Positions 60,484 through 64,000 of a stretch of 64,000 nucleotides of DNA are shown piece by piece (positions within the stretch are counted from its first letter, which is position 1; each line of letters begins with the position of its first letter). The translations under genes were made by a program, and so were the position numbers. This DNA is from Atherix ibis. Lineage: Eukaryota > Arthropoda > Insecta > Diptera > Athericidae. The DNA is taken from positions 14,614,326 through 14,678,325 of the forward strand of contig OY282609.1 of assembly GCA_958298945.1 (NCBI GenBank), in the 5' to 3' direction. A model generated the notes under the pieces. It ran no database searches, was not told the origin of the DNA, and worked only from the letters and a program-made list of their open reading frames with translations.

Positions 60484-60764
60484 CTATAAATATCATAAAA
60501 TTATACATTGTTCTCCCATTAAACCTTTTGAAAATGATACCTACCCAGATCCACTATATCCTGTTCCACTTTCATCACAAATAAACTCGGCACACACTCC
60601 AGGTTCGGTTATCACTTCACCAGGTTTACAAGCTTAAAAATTTTTTTTAAATAATATGATCGATTTAATTATGTCTTTGTTCATATTTTATATTATAAAT
60701 ATTTACCTGATATTGCCATAACAATTGTGGTTAGGAAAAATATGGGCACGATTATTAATTTCAT
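60375..60764 (-). CDS. secreted single-domain von Willebrand factor type C (SVWC) peptide, three exons
   Basis: A compact - strand gene: exons 60764-60707, 60632-60545 and 60483-60375, with introns of 74 and 61 bases. All splice sites are GT-AG and phases agree, giving 84 residues and a TAA stop. Residues 1-19 (MKLIIVPIFFLTTIVMAIS) are a clear signal peptide. The mature part has eight cysteines spaced C-x11-C-x4-C-x11-C-x7-C-x13-CC-x4-C, with the family's FPECC near the end: the SVWC pattern (four disulfides expected). Known members include Drosophila Vago, induced by virus infection, and small arthropod haemolymph or venom peptides; which role applies here cannot be told. The frame is intact and nothing suggests a pseudogene. 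It lies about 12.6 kb downstream of, and opposite to, the last Ig exon seen. Confidence 0.88.
60545..60632 (-). CDS. SVWC gene exon 2 (Cys 1-3)
   Basis: Acceptor tttttaag, donor gtaggt. Twenty-eight codons with flanking partial codons. Carries the first three cysteines and a Gly/Ser-rich stretch before the fourth. Confidence 0.87.
60707..60764 (-). CDS. SVWC gene exon 1 (signal peptide)
   Basis: ATG at 60764-60762 followed by 18 further codons of signal peptide and one base; donor gtaaat. The intron starts right after the signal peptide, a common layout for small secreted peptides. Confidence 0.88.
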
Positions 60765-60960
60765 TGCTGATGATTTCCGTTATATTTTTTCTCTGAATTT
60801 TGATTGGAGAAATTTAAAATTTTTTTTGTAAAAATTCACTTTAAGTATTGTAGTTTTAAGAATATTTTCAAAGATAATCTTCTCACCACTTTAATAAAAA
60901 TTAACAAAATTTCAACTTATTCTGTAGACGATCGTAGCTAAACTAAACGGAAATGATTTA

Positions 60961-60976
60961 CGATCGTTATTTATGC
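60961..60976 (-). promoter_or_regulatory. possible TATA-like box of the SVWC gene
   Basis: The - strand reads gcataaataacgatcg about 200 bases upstream of the start codon. A second acgatcg word lies about 40 bases further downstream. In AT-rich DNA a TATA-like word is weak evidence. Confidence 0.2.
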
Positions 60977-61639
60977 AAAATAATTTCCAAATTCAGATAT
61001 TTTTGTTTATTTCAAATTATTAGCAAAAATATCGTTTACTTAATATTTCAGTCAAGTCATTATTTAATTAGAAATATTCTGTTTTTGATTAAGTAACATT
61101 GAAAGCATAATTGCTCAAGTGTTAATTTTTGCAATTGCCATAAAAAATTTTGTTTATTGTTGGTTTAAGTATTTTTTCTTAAAATTTTAGATTAAATTTG
61201 TTTAAGAAAACCTTACATTTTTTGTGGAATTTTTTCAATTGAGTTTAAATTAAAATATACGCACTTTTGAATATCAACTTTAATTAGAATTTGTACAGTT
61301 GGTTTTACTAAAGCTATTTATTCCAATAAATTCCTCATAAAAATAAATGAATTATAGAAGAAAATAGATACTCGTATTAGCTGATATACCTGTTCAAACC
61401 TTAATTAAGTTGGAAATATTCACAATTTTTTTATAAAAAGTAAATTCTAAGAATGCTTGGCGTATAATGAAAAAGAACAATATTTTCTAACTCCTCTCAA
61501 TAATTTTATTGAAGTTAAATTATTTCAAAAAATATATATTTAAACAAATTTATTGTTTTTACAATATTTTGAGTATTTTTCTAGTTAGAAATAAAAAGTT
61601 CATGAAGAAAATTTGTTCAAAATATTGCTTTTACGCTTA

Positions 61640-62280
61640 AAAAATCGAAAAATAGAGTGTTTCATAAATATGTTAAGTTCTGAAAACTTAAAAAAATTGT
61701 GCAATAAATATTACCCAAAAAAAAGCGTCTTATAAATTTTCCAAAAAACAAAATTTTGGACAGCAAATATTGGAAAATTTCCAAACAATTTTGTGACGAA
61801 TTGAATTTGTGGCGAATTGCAAATATCAAATTTTGAATGGTGATTTTTTTCATAATTTGGTTCTTCACAAAACAGAATTATAAAAAAATTAAGTTTTTGT
61901 TTGATAAATTTTCCAAAAATTATGTTAATAAGAAAATTTTTCAATAATTATCCAAGTATGAGTTTTTCGTATAACAATTTCCTTCAAATTACGTCATAAA
62001 GTAAATTTTATAAATAAAATTTTCGTCTAATGAATTTTCCAAATATTTATGAGAATAACTAATTTTCCAAATAATAAGTTTTCCGTTTAACAAATTTCCC
62101 AAAAGTTGTGTGAAGAAGAAAAACTTCCAAAATTAAAGTTTATTTTCCAAAAAATTATTTTATAAAGTGAATTAACCAAAAATATAATTTTCTTTTGATG
62201 AATTTACTAAAGTAATATAAAGATATAAATTTTTCCATAAAATTCAATTTACTAAAACAAAATCTTTTATAGTTACAATT
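61640..62280. repeat. decayed tandem array with AATTTTCCAAAAATTATG-like unit
   Basis: Variants of ttttccaaa followed by ttatg/aataag recur near 61737, 61776, 61908, 62035, 62073, 62095 and 62150, linked by (c)gtataacaa and aaagtaaattt pieces. Units are about 40-70 bases and diverged. Confidence 0.55.
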
Positions 62281-62357
62281 TCAACCCAAGATTATTTTTT
62301 TCAATCTTTTAACCTATTTTTATTTTAATACAACATTCGGTAAATTTCTAATATATA

Positions 62358-62375
62358 GTAATAATAATAATAATA
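62358..62375. repeat. TAA repeat at the 3' end of the RTE-like retroposon
   Basis: Six uninterrupted triplets. On the - strand this is an ATT tail just beyond the retroposon's coding end; short tandem 3' tails are typical of RTE-clade elements. Confidence 0.85.
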
Positions 62376-63830
62376 GCCTTTATTTAACAATCTTAGAAGA
62401 AAGTTACTATCACTTATGTTAATTGACACCGGTTTTGAGATTGTCTTGCGTTTCCGCAAAGGCCTCCCCTAGAGCTTGCCACACTTTCCGGACATGAGTC
62501 GTCCTCTTCCAAGTAGCACCGGCTATTTTTCGAATATCGTCCTCCCATCTCAGAAGCTGCCTCCCTTTCTTTCTTTTATTTTGTCTTGGACACCATTCGG
62601 TTGCATCCTTAGTCCATTTTTCTTGTTTACTCCTCATCATATGACCTGCCCAACTCCATTTTAATTTTCTTATGCAGTATGTTACATCGTTAATTTTAGT
62701 TTGGTTACGTAATGTTCCTCGTTTTACTTTGTCTCTTAACTTGACTTTGAGCATACTTCGCTCCATGCTGTGTTGACAGGTTTCTAGTTTGTGTAAGTTT
62801 TGTTTTGTTAGACTCCAAGTTTGACATCCGTATGTCATGATAGGTAGAATACAGGTATCAAATATTTTTTTCTTAGCTTAAAGTGGTACCTGCGGGTTTT
62901 TGACAATTTCTTTAAGAGACCAGTATCTTTTCCATGCTAATTGTACTCTGTTGTTTATTTCTTTGGTTGTAAGGTCTTTTGGTGATATTATCTATCCTAG
63001 GTATGTATATTCATCGACGTACTCTATTTTGTTGCCGTTGACTGTAATGGTGATTTTGTCGGAATTAGTCATTACTTTGGTTTTTGTATTATTCATGGAG
63101 AGTCCGACTTTATCACTTTCGTACACCAACTGTTCAAGCATTGCTTGCAGGCTTCTCGGGTCTTCAGAGATTAGAATTAGATCGTCTGCAAATCTTAAAT
63201 GGTTTAGTTGCATTCCGTTAATGTTTAGTCCATATTGACTCCACTCGAGACGTCTAAGTATATATTCAAGCACCGCCGAGAAAAGTTTGGGTGATAGTGG
63301 GTCTCCCTGCCGGACTCCTCTTTTTATAAGGAAGTATACACCTACTATTTCTGTTCTTATTTTCATTTTCATGTTCTCGTATATTTTTTTAACAATTTGT
63401 ATGTACTTGTTTTCAACCCCTTGTGTTGTAAGCGCTTCCCATATTTTTGTATGTTTTAATGAGTCAAAAGCTTTATTATAGTCTACAAACGCCAAATAGC
63501 AATTGATACCATATTCTGTACATTTCTGGATAACTTGTTTTATGGTGTGTATTTGCTCGATTGTTGAAAAGTCCTTGCGAAAGCCTGCTTGTTCTCTGGG
63601 TTGGTTTTCATCCAAAGTCTTTGTTAAACGATTCAACAGTATTTTGGAAAGGTTTTATATACGTTCGACATCAGGCTGATGGGACTGTAGTTAGTTATGT
63701 TGTCTTTATTTCCCTTTTTATGTAGTAGTTTTATAGTTGACGTGGTCCATTGGTGAGGTATACATTCTGTCTCAAAAATTTTGTTAAATAAATCTGTAAT
63801 AGTGTCTACTACACACTAATATACTAAAAT
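62376..63830 (-). mobile_element. RTE-like non-LTR retroposon, 5'-truncated
   Basis: The - strand holds the reverse transcriptase and C-terminal part of an endonuclease-reverse transcriptase retroposon, ending in a TAA/ATT repeat. Recognisable reverse transcriptase homology begins near 63815; left of it in transcript order the sequence becomes plain AT-rich, so the endonuclease half is missing, the usual 5' truncation of such elements. Confidence 0.85.
62419..63815 (-). pseudogene. RTE-like reverse transcriptase, one frameshift and two stops
   Basis: It begins FETECIPHQWTTSTIKLLHK, then TNYSPISLMSNVYKTF. One missing base near 63650 shifts the frame. From LTKTLDENQPREQAGFRKDF it runs on through AFVDYNKAFDSLKHTKIWEA (first catalytic Asp), IKRGVRQGDPLSPKLFSAVL and LNHLRFADDLILISED (the FADD catalytic pair, intact), to VDEYTYLG. 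Two in-frame stops follow, near 62993 and 62876. The reading then continues in the same frame with AWKRYWSLKEIVKNP, MTYGCQTWSLTKQNLHKLET and WAGHMMRSKQEKWTKDATEW to the end at 62419. The order and the TYGCQTW and W-GH--R motifs are those of RTE-type elements. Only three disabling changes suggest moderate age. Confidence 0.88.
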
Positions 63831-64000
63831 TTAAATATATTTTTTCCATTGAATGATTGATTACTTATTGAACTGTTTATTGTTAAAATCTCTAAAAAAC
63901 TGATCATGTAAAAGAAACCAAATTTTTAAAATTTATAGACTTTTTCTGTAGAGAACGATTATAAAAGAGATCTTTTAAAATTCTTAATACCAAGGATTTA
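63831..64000. other. AT-rich sequence at the window edge
   Basis: No feature seen. Confidence 0.5.

Noticed and set aside
62476..63481. three + strand frames of 62-112 codons
   Set aside because: They are antisense to the RTE-like reverse transcriptase, whose - strand reading has intact FADD and RQGDPLSP motifs.
1..64000. CRISPR arrays, bacterial operons, riboswitches
   Set aside because: The window is eukaryotic with spliced genes; the tandem repeats are diverged and lack spacer structure.

Overview
The window is AT-rich (roughly a quarter G+C by eye) eukaryotic DNA with spliced genes, very long introns and many decayed mariner-type transposons. The exons encode insect-type neuronal immunoglobulin proteins, so this is almost certainly an insect nuclear genome; the order cannot be fixed from the sequence. 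Base composition is a useful guide: exons and transposon relics stand out as islands of higher G+C in poly-A/poly-T-rich DNA.

The main gene is on the + strand. Eight well-supported exons (10442-10513, 14519-14616, 15165-15372, 22561-22719, 23149-23277, 23564-23698, 23911-24063, 34482-34571) plus a ninth (47649-47762) join in frame, every junction phase agreeing, into a protein with three Ig domains like the DPR-interacting proteins (DIPs) and lachesin-like proteins of insects. A possible first coding exon with a hydrophobic segment lies at 9897-10056. The 3' end is not seen: the ninth exon ends in a splice donor and no membrane-anchor exon was recognised before 64000.

A second, compact gene sits on the - strand at 60375-60764. 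It has three short exons that encode a secreted 84-residue single-domain von Willebrand factor type C (SVWC) peptide with a signal peptide and eight cysteines. If the Ig gene's last exon lies beyond the window, this gene is nested antisense in its last intron.

By region: 1-410, the start of a mariner transposase (-). 1915-3060, a decayed tandem array. 5371-5722, a frameshifted unidentified coding island. 5755-8311, a mariner (-) split by a second mariner (+, 6669-7933) with matching terminal repeats and a TA duplication. 9253-9380, a GC-rich fold-back. 9897-24063, the 5' half of the Ig gene, whose 7-kb third intron holds a decayed array, a GC-rich island and fold-back repeats. 24064-34481, an intron with transposase remnants, including a truncated mariner at 32235-32828. 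34572-47648, an intron with further remnants, a diverged 650-700-bp repeat pair and a second array. 47763-64000, a Jockey-like reverse transcriptase scrap next to a mariner (50458-51646), a CACG-rich patch, a 115-bp tandem array interrupted by an R1/Jockey-type retroposon end (53749-54730), a transposase scrap (58430-58820), the SVWC gene, another decayed array and a 5'-truncated RTE-like retroposon (62376-63830).

No rRNA, CRISPR array or recognisable tRNA was seen. The two host genes do not form a pathway: one is a cell-surface recognition protein, the other a secreted peptide of a family often linked to insect immunity. Their relation here is positional.
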